NCBI GenBank assembly: GCA_965237895.1
Contig: CBDEGR010000002.1
Span: forward strand, 744,001 to 808,000
Source of the DNA: CBDEGR01 sp965237895
Lineage (GTDB): Bacteria > Acidobacteriota > Terriglobia > UBA7540 > JAPUME01
Reading direction: 5' to 3'
Length of the DNA stretch: 64,000 nt
The translations under genes and the position numbers were made by a program. Positions 45,057-53,667 of this stretch are shown piece by piece. Under the pieces are notes generated by a model. That model had not been told where the DNA came from. It saw nothing but the letters and a program-made list of their open reading frames with translations, and did not search any database. Every line of letters starts with the position of its first letter. Positions within the stretch are counted from its first letter, which is position 1.

Positions 45057-46736
45057 ATGAGTTCAGCCAAAAAGATGAAGCATCGCAGTTGGGAAGTAAC
45101 CGAAGGGCCGGAGCGCGCGCCGCACCGCTCCATGTTCCGCGCTATGGGGCTTAACGATAAGGACCTGGCGCAGCCGCTGGTGGGCGTGGCGAACACCTGG
45201 AACGAGCTGACGCCGTGCAATTTTCATCTCGACCGCTTGGCCAAGGAGGTGAAGGTTGGCGTGCGCGAGGCCGACGGCACGCCGCTCGAATTCGTCGCCA
45301 TCACCGTCAGTGACGCCATCGCCATGGGCCATGAAGGCATGAAGACCTCGCTCATCACGCGCGAGGTGATTGCCGACTCGGTCGAACTGGTCGCCCTCGG
45401 CGAGCGGCTGGACGGGGTGGTCACCATCGCCGGCTGCGACAAGAGCCTGCCCGGCATGCTGATGGGCCTGGCGCGGCTGAATATCCCCGGCATCTTCCTT
45501 TATGGCGGCACCATTCTGCCCGGCAAGCTGGACGGCAAGAACGTAACAATTCAGGACGTTTTCGAGGCCGTCGGCTCCCACGCCCGCGGCCAGATGACAG
45601 CGGAGCAGTTGTACGAACTTGAATGCCGCGCCTGCCCGGCGGAGGGCTCCTGCGCCGGACTCTACACGGCAAACACCATGGCCTCGGCCAGCGAAGCGCT
45701 CGGCATGTCGCTCCCCGGCAGCGGCTCGGTTCCGGCCGTGGCGGAGTCGCGCCATGCGGTCTGCCGGGAGACGGGCAAGGCGCTGATGAACCTGCTCGCG
45801 AGCGACATCAGGCCGCGCGATATTTTGACGAAAAAAGCTTTCGAGAATGCAATCACCGTGGTCATGGCCATGGGCGGCTCGACGAACTCCGTGCTGCACC
45901 TGCTGGCCATCGCGCAGGAGGCGGGCGTCGAGCTTACGCTTGACGACTTCGAACCCCTCCGCGCCCGGACACCTCACATCGTGGACATGCGTCCCGGCGG
46001 GCGGTTCGTGATGGCGGACCTCGACCGCGTGGGCGGAATGCCGCGCGTGATGAAGGTCCTGCTGGAAGCCGGCCTGCTCCACGGCGACGCAATGACGGTG
46101 ACCGGCAAGACGGTGAAAGAGAATCTAGAACAGGTGGACTCCTCGGTTGACGGGGAAGTGATACGGCCCGTGAAAAAACCCATCAGCCCGACCGGAACTT
46201 TAGTCATCCTGAAAGGCAACCTGTCGCCGGAAGGCAGCGTTATCAAAGTTGCGGGCGTGAAGAACCGGAAGCACGAAGGCCCGGCGCGGGTCTTCGACCG
46301 CGAAGAGGACGCCTTCAACGCCATCCTGAAGGGAGACATCCGTGCCGGTGACGTGATCGTCATCCGCTATGAGGGGCCGAAGGGCGGACCCGGCATGCGG
46401 GAGATGTTGGCCGTGACGGGCGCGCTCTACGGACAAGGTCTAGGCGAGTCGGTGGGGCTGATCACCGACGGCCGCTTTTCCGGCGCGACGCATGGAATGA
46501 TGGTCGGCCACGTTGCCCCTGAGGCGGTGCGGGGCGGCCCGATTGCCGCGCTCAAAGACGGCGACGTGGTCTTGATCGACGCGGAAACCGGCAAGCTGGA
46601 AGTAAAATTGGACGCGAAGGAGATCGAATCCCGCCTGAAGAGTTGGCGCGAGCCGCCGCCGCGCTACCCCTCTGGTGCGTTGGGGAAATACTCGCGGCTG
46701 GTCTCTTCGGCGGCGCAGGGAGCCGTCTGCGGCTAG
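45057..46736 (+). CDS. ilvD: Dihydroxy-acid dehydratase
   Basis: Fe-S enzyme of valine, leucine and isoleucine synthesis. Motifs are AGCDKSLPGMLMGLARLN, CPAEGSCAGLYTANTMASAS, MAMGGSTNSVLHLLAIAQ and GLITDGRFSGATHGMMVGHV, covering the cluster cysteines and the catalytic serine region. I choose the ATG at 45057; the frame is open to 44904, but that extension is not protein-like and overlaps the AT-rich small ORF. About 559 residues, normal for IlvD. It stands alone without other ilv genes. Confidence 0.96.
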   Translation: MSSAKKMKHRSWEVTEGPERAPHRSMFRAMGLNDKDLAQPLVGVANTWNELTPCNFHLDRLAKEVKVGVREADGTPLEFVAITVSDAIAMGHEGMKTSLITREVIADSVELVALGERLDGVVTIAGCDKSLPGMLMGLARLNIPGIFLYGGTILPGKLDGKNVTIQDVFEAVGSHARGQMTAEQLYELECRACPAEGSCAGLYTANTMASASEALGMSLPGSGSVPAVAESRHAVCRETGKALMNLLASDIRPRDILTKKAFENAITVVMAMGGSTNSVLHLLAIAQEAGVELTLDDFEPLRARTPHIVDMRPGGRFVMADLDRVGGMPRVMKVLLEAGLLHGDAMTVTGKTVKENLEQVDSSVDGEVIRPVKKPISPTGTLVILKGNLSPEGSVIKVAGVKNRKHEGPARVFDREEDAFNAILKGDIRAGDVIVIRYEGPKGGPGMREMLAVTGALYGQGLGESVGLITDGRFSGATHGMMVGHVAPEAVRGGPIAALKDGDVVLIDAETGKLEVKLDAKEIESRLKSWREPPPRYPSGALGKYSRLVSSAAQGAVCG

Positions 46737-46836
46737 AAACGGTTTCCGAGCCGTCCTTGACAAGGCCGATTTGCGGTTCCTATAATTTAGTGAAGGCAAG
46801 AGCGCGGGGAGACGGCGCGGCGGTAAGAGTTCCAGA

Positions 46837-46911
46837 GCGGGAATAACTCAGTGGTAGAGTGCGACCTTGCCAAGGTCGAAGTCGCGGGTTCGAATCCCGT
46901 TTCCCGCTCCA
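46837..46911 (+). tRNA. tRNA-Gly (GCC)
   Basis: Full cloverleaf: acceptor GCGGGAA pairs with TTCCCGC at 46901-46907, discriminator T and an encoded CCA. The anticodon loop TTGCCAA has anticodon GCC at 46869-46871. The T arm is GCGGGTTCGAATCCCGT. Confidence 0.97.
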
Positions 46912-46944
46912 GATTCCAGCCCCCAGACCCTAAGAAACTGTTCC

Positions 46945-47019
46945 GGCGCGGTACCCAAGTGGTAAGGGAGAGGTCTGCAAAACCTTTATGCGTGAGTTCG
47001 ATTCTCACCCGCGCCTCCA
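46945..47019 (+). tRNA. tRNA-Cys (GCA)
   Basis: Acceptor GGCGCGG pairs with CCGCGCC at 47009-47015, followed by TCCA. D stem CCC/GGG, anticodon arm GAGGT-CTGCAAA-ACCTT with anticodon GCA at 46977-46979, and T arm GTGAG-TTCGATT-CTCAC. It lies 33 bp after tRNA-Gly and is probably co-transcribed. Confidence 0.97.
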
Positions 47020-47120
47020 ACGTTTTCCTGCACTTCGTTGAACCCGCACCAGTTACCCTGCATTCGTGACTTTGGCCTAATCGCGGCAAACTGCGACCTT
47101 GCCCCCCTCGGCGCCTGTGA

Positions 47121-47264
47121 CGTGTGGCCCTCGACGCATTCAACGTCTTCAACCGAGTCAACTTCAGCCGCGTGGTGGGCAATGAGAGTTCGTCCTTCTT
47201 CGGCCAACCGGTCTCGGCCTGGCCGGCGCGTCGGCAGCAACTCTCCGCCCGGGTTGGTTTTTAA
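47121..47264 (+). pseudogene. C-terminal remnant of a TonB-dependent receptor
   Basis: The frame reads RVALDAFNVFNRVNFSRVVG, then SSFFGQPVSAWPARRQQLSARVGF and stop. This is the last strand region of large TonB-dependent outer-membrane receptors, which typically contain a D-x-FNxFNRVNF motif and end in an aromatic residue. A TGA stands directly before it, and no receptor sequence is seen further upstream. About 47 codons of a protein of roughly 1,000 residues remain. It lies 100 bp after tRNA-Cys, a common place for integration and deletion scars. Confidence 0.65.
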
Positions 47265-47269
47265 AATTT

Positions 47270-47312
47270 AAAAGGGGGGAACGCCTCGATGGGGAAGCGT
47301 CCCCTTTTTTTT
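47270..47312 (+). terminator. Bidirectional hairpin terminator
   Basis: AAAAGGGG...AACGC at 47270-47284 pairs with GCGTCCCCTTTT at 47297-47310 and is followed by T8 on the plus strand. On the minus strand the same hairpin is followed by CCTTTTAAATTTTAAAA and lies just beyond the stop of the oxidoreductase gene. It likely served the TonB-receptor gene and still ends both transcripts. Confidence 0.75.
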
Positions 47313-47316
47313 GTTT

Positions 47317-48684
47317 TTACGCGCGGATCTTCTTCCCCTTTGCATCCCACACAGCCGCTGTCTTCTTGAAGTAGGAGTAATTCGCCAAGTGACAGCCGAG
47401 GGCGGCGTGATTGCCGAAGACCTCGTTTTCCACCGTCCGCATCCTGGTCCGCACGGCGTTGACGAAAGTTGCCATGTGGTCGGAACTGTCGCTGTAGCCG
47501 CTCGGCGTCGTATAGGTTTCTGCGCCTTCCTCCTGGGTGGAGTAGCCGAGCGGTGCGGGCGAGGGATGTTTTTCCCGGTAATCCCGCAGGTATTCGCTCC
47601 GCAGCCGGACAGGCCAGCCGTTGATGGAGTAGGCTTCGGGTTGGGGGCCGGTCTGCTGCGGCGTGTAGGTGAGCGTGGAGCCGCGGATGATCATCGTCCC
47701 CTTGGTTCCGAAGAAGCCGATCAACTCGCCGCCTTCGTTGTTGAGGTTGCAGCGGAGCGAGACGCGGAACGTCGGATAGTCGTAGAGCGTCCAGATCAGG
47801 TCGGGGAATTCTCGTCCGTCTTTCCAGCGGTAGAGGCCGCCGGACGACTGCGCCCGCTCGGGCACCGTATCGGTCCCGGTGATGTAGTGGATGCCGGAGA
47901 TTAAGTGGACGAACAGGTCGCCCGCCAGTCCGGAGCCGAAGTCCTCGTAGCACCTCCAGCGGAAGAACCGAATCGGGTCGTACCCGCGCTTCGGCGCGTC
48001 ACCCAGAAAGCGATTCCAGTCGATGGTCTTTTCGCTTGCATCCGAGGGAACCGGATGGACCCAAGCGCCGCTGGCCGAGTTCCGGTCCCAAAAGGCCTCG
48101 ATCGCTGTCACCTGGCCGAGCTTGCCGGACTCATAAATCTCCTTGGCCTTCGCGTAGAGAACGGAGCTGACGCGCTGGCTGCCCACCTGAACCATGCGTT
48201 TGTTCTTCTGCGCGGCCTCGACCATCGCAAAGCCGCCCTCCACCGTGTGGGACATCGGCTTTTCGCAATAGACGTCCTTGCCGGCGTTGCAGGCGTCGAC
48301 CAGAAGTTTCCGATGCCAGTGGTCGGTCGTGGCCACGATGACGGCGTCGATGTCCTTGCGGTCGAGGATTTCGCGGTACTCGCGCGTGCCGGGTACGTCG
48401 CTTTTTCCGATCGCTTCACGGCCGGCGTCGTGGCGGCTGTCGTAGAGGTCGCAAAGAGCGACCCACTCAACGCCGGGGACCCGGCGGGAGGCTCTCAGAA
48501 TATTGCAGCCCCGTATGCCGGTGCCGATAATCCCCAGCCGCACCGTGTCGGATGGCGGCGCCGGATTCTTTCCCGCCCAAAGCGATCGTGGTTCGAGCAG
48601 GGTAACGTTGGCGGCGGCCCCCAGCGCCGCTCCCTTCGCCCCCAGGCGGATGAAATCACGTCGAGTAAACCTTTTCCTCCCCAT
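47317..48684 (-). CDS. Tat-exported Gfo/Idh/MocA-family oxidoreductase
   Basis: NAD(P)-dependent sugar or inositol dehydrogenase family. Twin-arginine signal RKRFTRRDFIRLGAKGAALG at the N terminus. The Rossmann motif is LGIIGTGIRGCN, and the conserved CEKPMSHTVEGG carries the catalytic EKP lysine. A C-terminal alpha/beta domain includes the substrate region HLISGIHYITGTDTVPERAQ. The 455-residue length is typical of the secreted planctomycete/acidobacterial type. AAGGAGG stands before the ATG. Its leader and signal peptide are similar at nucleotide level to those of the neighbouring sugar isomerase gene. Confidence 0.9.
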   Translation of the reverse strand: MGRKRFTRRDFIRLGAKGAALGAAANVTLLEPRSLWAGKNPAPPSDTVRLGIIGTGIRGCNILRASRRVPGVEWVALCDLYDSRHDAGREAIGKSDVPGTREYREILDRKDIDAVIVATTDHWHRKLLVDACNAGKDVYCEKPMSHTVEGGFAMVEAAQKNKRMVQVGSQRVSSVLYAKAKEIYESGKLGQVTAIEAFWDRNSASGAWVHPVPSDASEKTIDWNRFLGDAPKRGYDPIRFFRWRCYEDFGSGLAGDLFVHLISGIHYITGTDTVPERAQSSGGLYRWKDGREFPDLIWTLYDYPTFRVSLRCNLNNEGGELIGFFGTKGTMIIRGSTLTYTPQQTGPQPEAYSINGWPVRLRSEYLRDYREKHPSPAPLGYSTQEEGAETYTTPSGYSDSSDHMATFVNAVRTRMRTVENEVFGNHAALGCHLANYSYFKKTAAVWDAKGKKIRA

Positions 48685-48755
48685 AGGAATCCATACCTCC
48701 TTGCCGAATCTTATGCAGCTTTAACTGAAACGATGGCGCTTCCGCGCCCCCTCAG
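48565..48755 (-). repeat. Leader plus Tat-signal repeat, copy A
   Basis: About 190 bp covering the 5' leader and signal-peptide codons of the oxidoreductase. The leader shares ATCGTTTCAGTTAAAG, an ATAAGAT element and AAGGAGGTA with copy B at 49610-49802, with the start codon at the same position. The signal codons are also clearly alike (CGTGA-TTCAT-CGCCTGGG and CCCTGCTCGA). Confidence 0.75.
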
Positions 48756-48807
48756 TTTGCTCGAAATCAGCGGCCCGGTAAAGGATTTGTTGAAAAAACT
48801 GCTTCTC

Positions 48808-49733
48808 TTAGGCCATCAGCGCCTGCTTGCAATAGGCGAGGCACTTTTTCATCTCCTCGAGCGTGTCCGCTCCATCGTACATCGTACTCGATGTTGGCCG
48901 GAATGGCGTACTTACTGTCCCGCAGCAGGGCCAGCACCTCCTTGACGGGCGTATCCCCCTGGCCGAAGGGAACCACATCGCCCTGGTTCTTTTCCCGGTC
49001 CTTGAGGTGGAGCGTCACGATGTTGGCGTTATTTTTTTCGATAAAAGGAACCGGGTCGAATCCGGCGGCGACGAAATGGCCGATGTCCAGGTTGACGGCG
49101 ATGTATTCGGAGGCGCCTCGGCGCGCCTTGTCGAAATCATCGGGCGTCGCGAAGTCGTTCTCCCAGATTCTGGAGTGGTTGTGCATGCCGACGCGCATCT
49201 TGTATTTCTTGGCGAACGGGTCCACGCGCATCGCCGTGCTGACGTTCGAGGAGGCGGTAATCACTTTCGCGCCCAAGGCCTTGGCCATCTCAAAGCCGCG
49301 CTCCATCTCGCCGTCGGTAAAGTCGTCCCGGAAGCTGTAGTTGTAGGCGTAGACGTCGACGCCGGCGTCGCGGAACTTCTTCCCGGCCGCCGCGAACTCG
49401 TCCAGCGAGACCGTCATGCGCCACTTACGAATTCCCTCGCGGCCCCCTTCTCTCGGTTGGCCGTTGACCCTTTCCAGGTGGCCCTGCCAGAGTTCCGCCG
49501 AGCCGATGCCGGTTTCGACAAAGCCTGCAATGGCCTCGTCGAGCCCTCGGTCGCGGAAGCTGTAGCTCTGCGCGCCGATTGAGGATGCCGCGAAAGGTGG
49601 AGTTGATCGCCGCGGGCGAGGCGGCAAAAAGCGCTTGCGGGTCGAGCAGGGTCGCTTGCGCGGCGGCTCCCAGCGCCACCCCCCCCGCTCCCAGGCGCAT
49701 GAAGTCACGACGGGCCATCTTGTTTCTTCCCAT
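48808..49733 (-). pseudogene. Tat-exported sugar phosphate isomerase/epimerase, two frameshifts
   Basis: AP-endonuclease-2-like TIM barrel family. ATG 49733 opens the Tat signal MARRDFMRLGAGGVALGAAA. Near 49580 one extra base shifts the frame; the barrel then reads SIGAQSYSFRDRGLDEAIAG, AELWQGHLERVNG, VGMHNHSRIWEND and VNLDIGHFVAAGFDPVPF. Near the end a 7-bp tandem duplication (CATCGTA at 48873-48879 and 48880-48886) shifts it again. Removing one copy gives YDGADTLEEMKKCLAYCKQA and a stop at 48808, just as relatives end. As sequenced, the shifted frame runs to 48767. All catalytic-domain motifs are otherwise preserved. Confidence 0.7.
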
Positions 49734-49802
49734 AGGAATCCGTACCTCCTTGTTGGATCTTATGGTGCTTTAACTGAAACGATTGCGCTTCCGCACCGCC
49801 CC
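49610..49802 (-). repeat. Leader plus Tat-signal repeat, copy B
   Basis: Counterpart of copy A (48565-48755), placed on the sugar isomerase gene. The conserved blocks are the ATCGTTTCAGTTAAAG element about 40 bp upstream of the start, the AAGGAGGTA ribosome binding site with the same 12-13 base spacing, and the signal peptide codons. The 278-base gap between 49734 and 50011 holds nothing else that I recognise. Confidence 0.75.
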
Positions 49803-50011
49803 GCCGCTTCCTGCTTAGGGATGTAGGCCGGCAAAGTGTAGGAGTGTCCATATGTTTCGAGCGTATTCCTCCTTGGCGCACACACCCGCAGGCCGTCGAA
49901 AGCCCTTCCTTATACTATGTTCTTCGGGTACAGAGAGGGGGGTCTTTGAGGCGGACCTGCTGTGTCGCATGAATTTTCCGGATTATAAAGTACAGTGGAA
50001 TTATTTGATTT

Positions 50012-51055
50012 TTATGACGAGGCCCACTGCTGCCGATTGGCTTCAAGCTTTTTGCGGAAGCCGGGGCGGCCGAGGACTTCGCGGTTGACGATATGGGGCG
50101 GGACTTCGCCCTTAAAAACCGACAGGACGCTCCGCAGCGCCGACTCCCCGGTGCCGCGGATGCACTGGTCGGTGACGCCCAGCGAATGGGGCGTGAGGAG
50201 GACGTTATCCAATTTCAATAAAGGATCGTCGTCGTCCATCGGTTCCCGGGTGAAGACGTCGAGGCCGGCCCCGCGGATTCGTTTTTCCTGGAGGGCGAGC
50301 GTCAGGGCTTTCTGGTCGACGATGGGGCCGCGGGCGGTGTTGATGAGGTAGGCGGTCGGTTTCATCCAGCCGATCTCCCGCTCGCCGATCAGCCCTTGCG
50401 TCTCCGGCATCAGCGGGCAATTGACGCAGACGAAGTCGCTCTTTCGCATTAGGGTCTCCAAGTCTGTCAGTTCTACTTGAAGCCCGGCCACCGACTCTGG
50501 GGTCGTGAAGGGGTCGGAAGCAATGTGGACCATGCCGAAAGGCTGAAGCAGCCGAAACAGTTCTTTGCCGATGTTGCCGACGCCCACCGAGCCGACCGTG
50601 CGTCCCACCACTCCCCGGCCCTCGATTTCCAGCCGCCGCGCCCAGCCTGTTGCCCGAAACAGCCGGTCTTTGGCCGCCACTTCGTGGGTGAGAGCCAAAA
50701 TCAGGGTGACGATGGCCGTTGCCATGGGCCGCCGGATGCCGTCGGGGGTGATGGTGAGCAAGACCTCGTTGTCCGTAAGGGCTTCGACGTCCATCCTGTC
50801 ATAACCCACTCCCAAGCGGGCCAGGACGGAGAGACGCATATTCTTTCCGCCCAGGATCGCGCGAGTCAGGCGCTGGCCCCCCAACAGCAGCGCGTCGAAG
50901 TCTGCAATCTGCTCGGGCGCCACCTCGGGCGGCATGGAGCGGAAAATTTGATATTCAACGCACGCTTCGGCTCGGAGCAGGTCCAGGCCTAAGTCCAGCT
51001 CGCCCTCGGCGGGCATAAAATCGCATGTGAGGGAGACTTGAAAATTTCGACTCAT
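50012..51055 (-). CDS. D-isomer-specific 2-hydroxyacid dehydrogenase
   Basis: NAD(P)-dependent dehydrogenase of the phosphoglycerate dehydrogenase/glyoxylate reductase family. The nucleotide-binding motif is VGRTVGSVGVGNIGKELFRL. Catalytic residues are Arg in LINTARGPIVDQ, Glu in the DVFTREP segment and His in LLTPHSLGVTD. The 347-residue length is normal and no ACT domain is present, so it is unlikely to be feedback-regulated SerA. Substrate unknown; the neighbouring sugar genes suggest a sugar-acid or branched substrate. It lies on the same strand as the isomerase but 200 bp away. Confidence 0.87.
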   Translation of the reverse strand: MSRNFQVSLTCDFMPAEGELDLGLDLLRAEACVEYQIFRSMPPEVAPEQIADFDALLLGGQRLTRAILGGKNMRLSVLARLGVGYDRMDVEALTDNEVLLTITPDGIRRPMATAIVTLILALTHEVAAKDRLFRATGWARRLEIEGRGVVGRTVGSVGVGNIGKELFRLLQPFGMVHIASDPFTTPESVAGLQVELTDLETLMRKSDFVCVNCPLMPETQGLIGEREIGWMKPTAYLINTARGPIVDQKALTLALQEKRIRGAGLDVFTREPMDDDDPLLKLDNVLLTPHSLGVTDQCIRGTGESALRSVLSVFKGEVPPHIVNREVLGRPGFRKKLEANRQQWASS

Positions 51056-51280
51056 AAATGACCTTAATCCTTAATTCAGAGATGTTTGCGGGGAAATAAG
51101 GACGGCATGATTGCAGCCCAGTTGCCTATGATCAGCTCCCTGATATATTTCCCGCTCGACAATTAAATTGAGCGTTATCATCATAGCGAATTTTCCAACC
51201 CAGCGCACAGTATGTTTTTACGGAGGTAACCGTAGTACCCAGCAAAAGGTTTTCCCGCCGCCGGACTTGCCGGCAAGGCC

Positions 51281-51373
51281 ATGGTTCTTGTGCCGAGCAG
51301 TTTCGAAGCCGCGTCGTTGGCGGTTCCGCCGAGCGAGAGGATCGGCCTGGGTGTGACCGGGCGGGGCGCGTGA
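51281..51373 (+). pseudogene. N-terminal remnant of a second Tat Gfo/Idh/MocA oxidoreductase
   Basis: The frame reads MVLVPSSFEAASLAVPPSER then IGLGVTGRGA before a TGA. In secreted Gfo/Idh proteins this is exactly the end of the Tat signal and the start of the Rossmann strand (SERIGLGVIGTGGRG). Just upstream, GGAGG at about 51223 and codons for TQQKV and Arg-rich residues suggest the former start and twin-arginine, now out of frame. Only about 45 codons remain. Otherwise the 51056-51280 region shows nothing recognised. Confidence 0.5.
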
Positions 51374-51392
51374 TCTATGCCAAGTACGGGAT

Positions 51393-51887
51393 CTATGTTT
51401 GACGGTCCCCGCCGCCCGGGCTTTGAGCGGGCATCCCTGTTTCGGGGTAGAGCGCCTGCGGGAAATCCTCCCGGATACGGTAGGCGATGCCCGGCGCGGT
51501 GAGCGTGTAGGTTCTCCAGAAATTTTCCCGGTCGGCTCCCACATCTTCCAGGTTGAAGGCGGCGACGATTCCCAGTGAAATCAGGATTCTCCCCAAACCT
51601 TGCTTTCCCTCCAGAATCAAACGCTTCACTTCCTCGTGTTCGACGGTGATGTCGGCCACCCCCTTGCAGACCTTTCGATCCTTGAGGGCCGGGCAGACCA
51701 GCGAGACCTCGCGCCGGATACGGTTCCCTTCCTGCTGGGACTGCGAGACGACGCGCACCTCCACCGGCGCGCCGAAGTAGGCCGTCAACGCCCCTTGCAG
51801 CGTCCCGGCCGTCGCCAGCAGCACCCGCTGCACCGGGTTTAAATCCCGAATCAGGCTGAGCACCTTCTCGAAGTCAAGAATTTCCAT
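51393..51887 (-). CDS. Chorismate-lyase-like (DUF98) protein
   Basis: I choose the ATG at 51887, which has AAGGGAG nine bases upstream, giving 164 residues; the frame is open to 52103, but that part is not conserved-looking and overlaps the divergent gene. SLIRDLNPVQRVLLATAGTL then YFGAPVEVRVVSQSQ and RREVSLVC resemble the chorismate pyruvate-lyase-like family with its UTRA-type fold. Members make 4-hydroxybenzoate from chorismate or bind small effectors. No ubiquinone genes are near. The family call is moderate. Confidence 0.55.
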   Translation of the reverse strand: MEILDFEKVLSLIRDLNPVQRVLLATAGTLQGALTAYFGAPVEVRVVSQSQQEGNRIRREVSLVCPALKDRKVCKGVADITVEHEEVKRLILEGKQGLGRILISLGIVAAFNLEDVGADRENFWRTYTLTAPGIAYRIREDFPQALYPETGMPAQSPGGGDRQT

Positions 51888-52077
51888 GTGGCTCCCTTGG
51901 GAAAGAGGAGTTGCTCTTTTCCCGGTAGATTTTCCCTTCGCCCTTCCCGCTACCAGTTTACCTAAAACAGGTGATTCCGAGTAGCCGTTCGCCGGCCGGT
52001 GCGAGGCCTGTTCGTATTCTGCCCAATGTGCGAACATAGAGCAGCGTTTATGGAAAAGCGTTACTAAAATTGCGTTT

Positions 52078-53325
52078 ATGAAAAAAGTAGATGTCCTTGT
52101 CATCGGCGGTGGGGTAATCGGCGTCTGCGCGGCGTATTACTTGGCCCAGGCCGGGCGGAAGGTGACGTTGGTCGAAAAAGGGGAAATCTGCTCGGGCTGC
52201 TCTTACGGCAACGCCGGTTTGGTCTCCCCCAGCCACGCGATTCCGCTTGCCGCGCCCGGCGTCTGGCAGAAGGGGCTGAAGTGGATGTTCGACCCGGAAA
52301 GCCCCTTTTACATCAAGCCCCGCCTCAACCTCGATCTGCTCAGGTGGCTCTGGCGTTTCCAGCGATCCTGCACGAAGAGCAGGGCACGGACGAGCCTGCC
52401 GGTGCTCGGAAGCCTGATGCGCGCCAGTGTCGATCTTTTCCGGGAGCTGGCTCGGTTGCCGGGCCTTGAGTTCGGTTTCCGGCAAGAGGGCTTGTTGATG
52501 CTCTTTCGGACCGGTCGGGGTTTTGAAGAGGGCTTGAAGGAAGCCGAGTGGGTGCGGGAGGTGGGAATCGAGTCGACGGCGATGACGCCGTCCCAGGTGC
52601 GCGAGAAGGCTGCGCACGCTCTGGCGAGCCTTGCCGGTGGAATTTACTATCCCGGCGACGCTCACCTGCAACCGGCTGATTTCGTCGGCAGCCTTGCCCG
52701 CGCGGCGGCGAGCCAAGGAGCCTGTCTCTGCCCGTCGACCGAAGTGCTGGCGATGGAAACCTCCGGCAGGATAATTTCAAACGTCAAGACGACTCGCGGC
52801 GATTACTCTCCCGACCAGGTTGTGCTGGCCGGAGGCGCCTGGTCGCCCCTGGTGAGTCGCGACCTCGACATCCGTCTGCCGATCCAGGCCGCAAAAGGAT
52901 ACAGCCTGACGTTCCGCCGTCCGGACGGCTGCCCGTCTTTTCCCATCCTGTTTGCCGAGACTAAAGTCATTGCCACTCCGATGGGCGGGACGTTGCGGCT
53001 GGCCGGAACGCTGGAGCTGACCGGGCTCGACCTATCGATCAATACCCGCCGCGTAAAGGTCGTTCGGCGGGCCGCTTACAGCTACGTTTCCGGATTGGAG
53101 AATTTGGAGCTGATCGAAATCTGGCGCGGCCTCCGGCCCTGCACGCCGGACGGGTTGCCCATCGTCGGCCCCCACAGCGGGTATGAAAATCTGATTGTCG
53201 CCTCCGGCCACGCCATGCTCGGCATCACCCTGGGGCCGATCACGGGCAAGCTCGTCTCGCAGTTGATCACCGGCGAAGAACCGATGGTCGATGTCTCCGC
53301 TCTCCGCTGCGAACGTTTCCCCTAA
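52078..53325 (+). CDS. dadA: FAD-dependent D-amino acid dehydrogenase (DadA-like)
   Basis: DAO-family flavoenzyme. The FAD-binding motif VLVIGGGVIGVCAAYYLAQA is at the N terminus, followed by VEKGEICSGCSYGNAGLVSP, typical of DadA. The C-terminal FAD segment is GLRPCTPDGLPIVGPHSGYE, then SGHAMLGITLGPITGKLVSQ. The 415-residue length fits DadA. It would oxidise D-amino acids to 2-oxo acids, passing electrons to the respiratory chain. It diverges from the chorismate-lyase-like gene; the start has no strong ribosome binding site. Substrate range cannot be told. Confidence 0.85.
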   Translation: MKKVDVLVIGGGVIGVCAAYYLAQAGRKVTLVEKGEICSGCSYGNAGLVSPSHAIPLAAPGVWQKGLKWMFDPESPFYIKPRLNLDLLRWLWRFQRSCTKSRARTSLPVLGSLMRASVDLFRELARLPGLEFGFRQEGLLMLFRTGRGFEEGLKEAEWVREVGIESTAMTPSQVREKAAHALASLAGGIYYPGDAHLQPADFVGSLARAAASQGACLCPSTEVLAMETSGRIISNVKTTRGDYSPDQVVLAGGAWSPLVSRDLDIRLPIQAAKGYSLTFRRPDGCPSFPILFAETKVIATPMGGTLRLAGTLELTGLDLSINTRRVKVVRRAAYSYVSGLENLELIEIWRGLRPCTPDGLPIVGPHSGYENLIVASGHAMLGITLGPITGKLVSQLITGEEPMVDVSALRCERFP

Positions 53326-53364
53326 ACGGGTGTCCCATCCTTCGGGCGGAAGCTCACCAAGTTG

Positions 53365-53667
53365 ATGAACGACTATCCGGAGATCGACCGCGAACAAACC
53401 GTCCGGGCCCTCTTGATGGAGGTTCGTCAGTCGCCCGAATTCCGGGCGCGCGATCTTATGCCGAAGGATTGGCTGGCGGCCGAACGAAAGCGGATCGAAG
53501 CGAAGGGCATTCAGGATTTCCAGACCATTGTGAGCCGAGGCATCTCAAACCGGTTGCTGGTTGGGAAGGAGATTGAGGCGATCGAAAAGCTCGCTCCAAG
53601 CGGTAATGCCAAGGTCGTGATCATCGGCGGTAAGGACGGCCTGCCGCTGATTTTGAACTCCAGATAA
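53365..53667 (+). pseudogene. SPFH/band-7 (prohibitin-like) C-terminal fragment
   Basis: The roughly 100-residue frame reads VRQSPEFRARDLMPKDWLAA, then KGIQDFQTIVSRGISNRLLV and ends IEKLAPSGNAKVVIIGGKDG LPLIL. This sequence order is the C-terminal region of SPFH/prohibitin-family membrane scaffold proteins, which normally carry a transmembrane segment and a band-7 domain of about 180 residues before it. None of that is present, and the gene starts only 40 bp after dadA. It is most likely a truncated remnant, although the short frame itself is intact. Confidence 0.5.

Noticed and set aside
47905..48945. 346-codon plus-strand frame opposite the oxidoreductase
   Set aside because: Antisense of a clear Gfo/Idh gene and runs into two other genes; no supporting motif.
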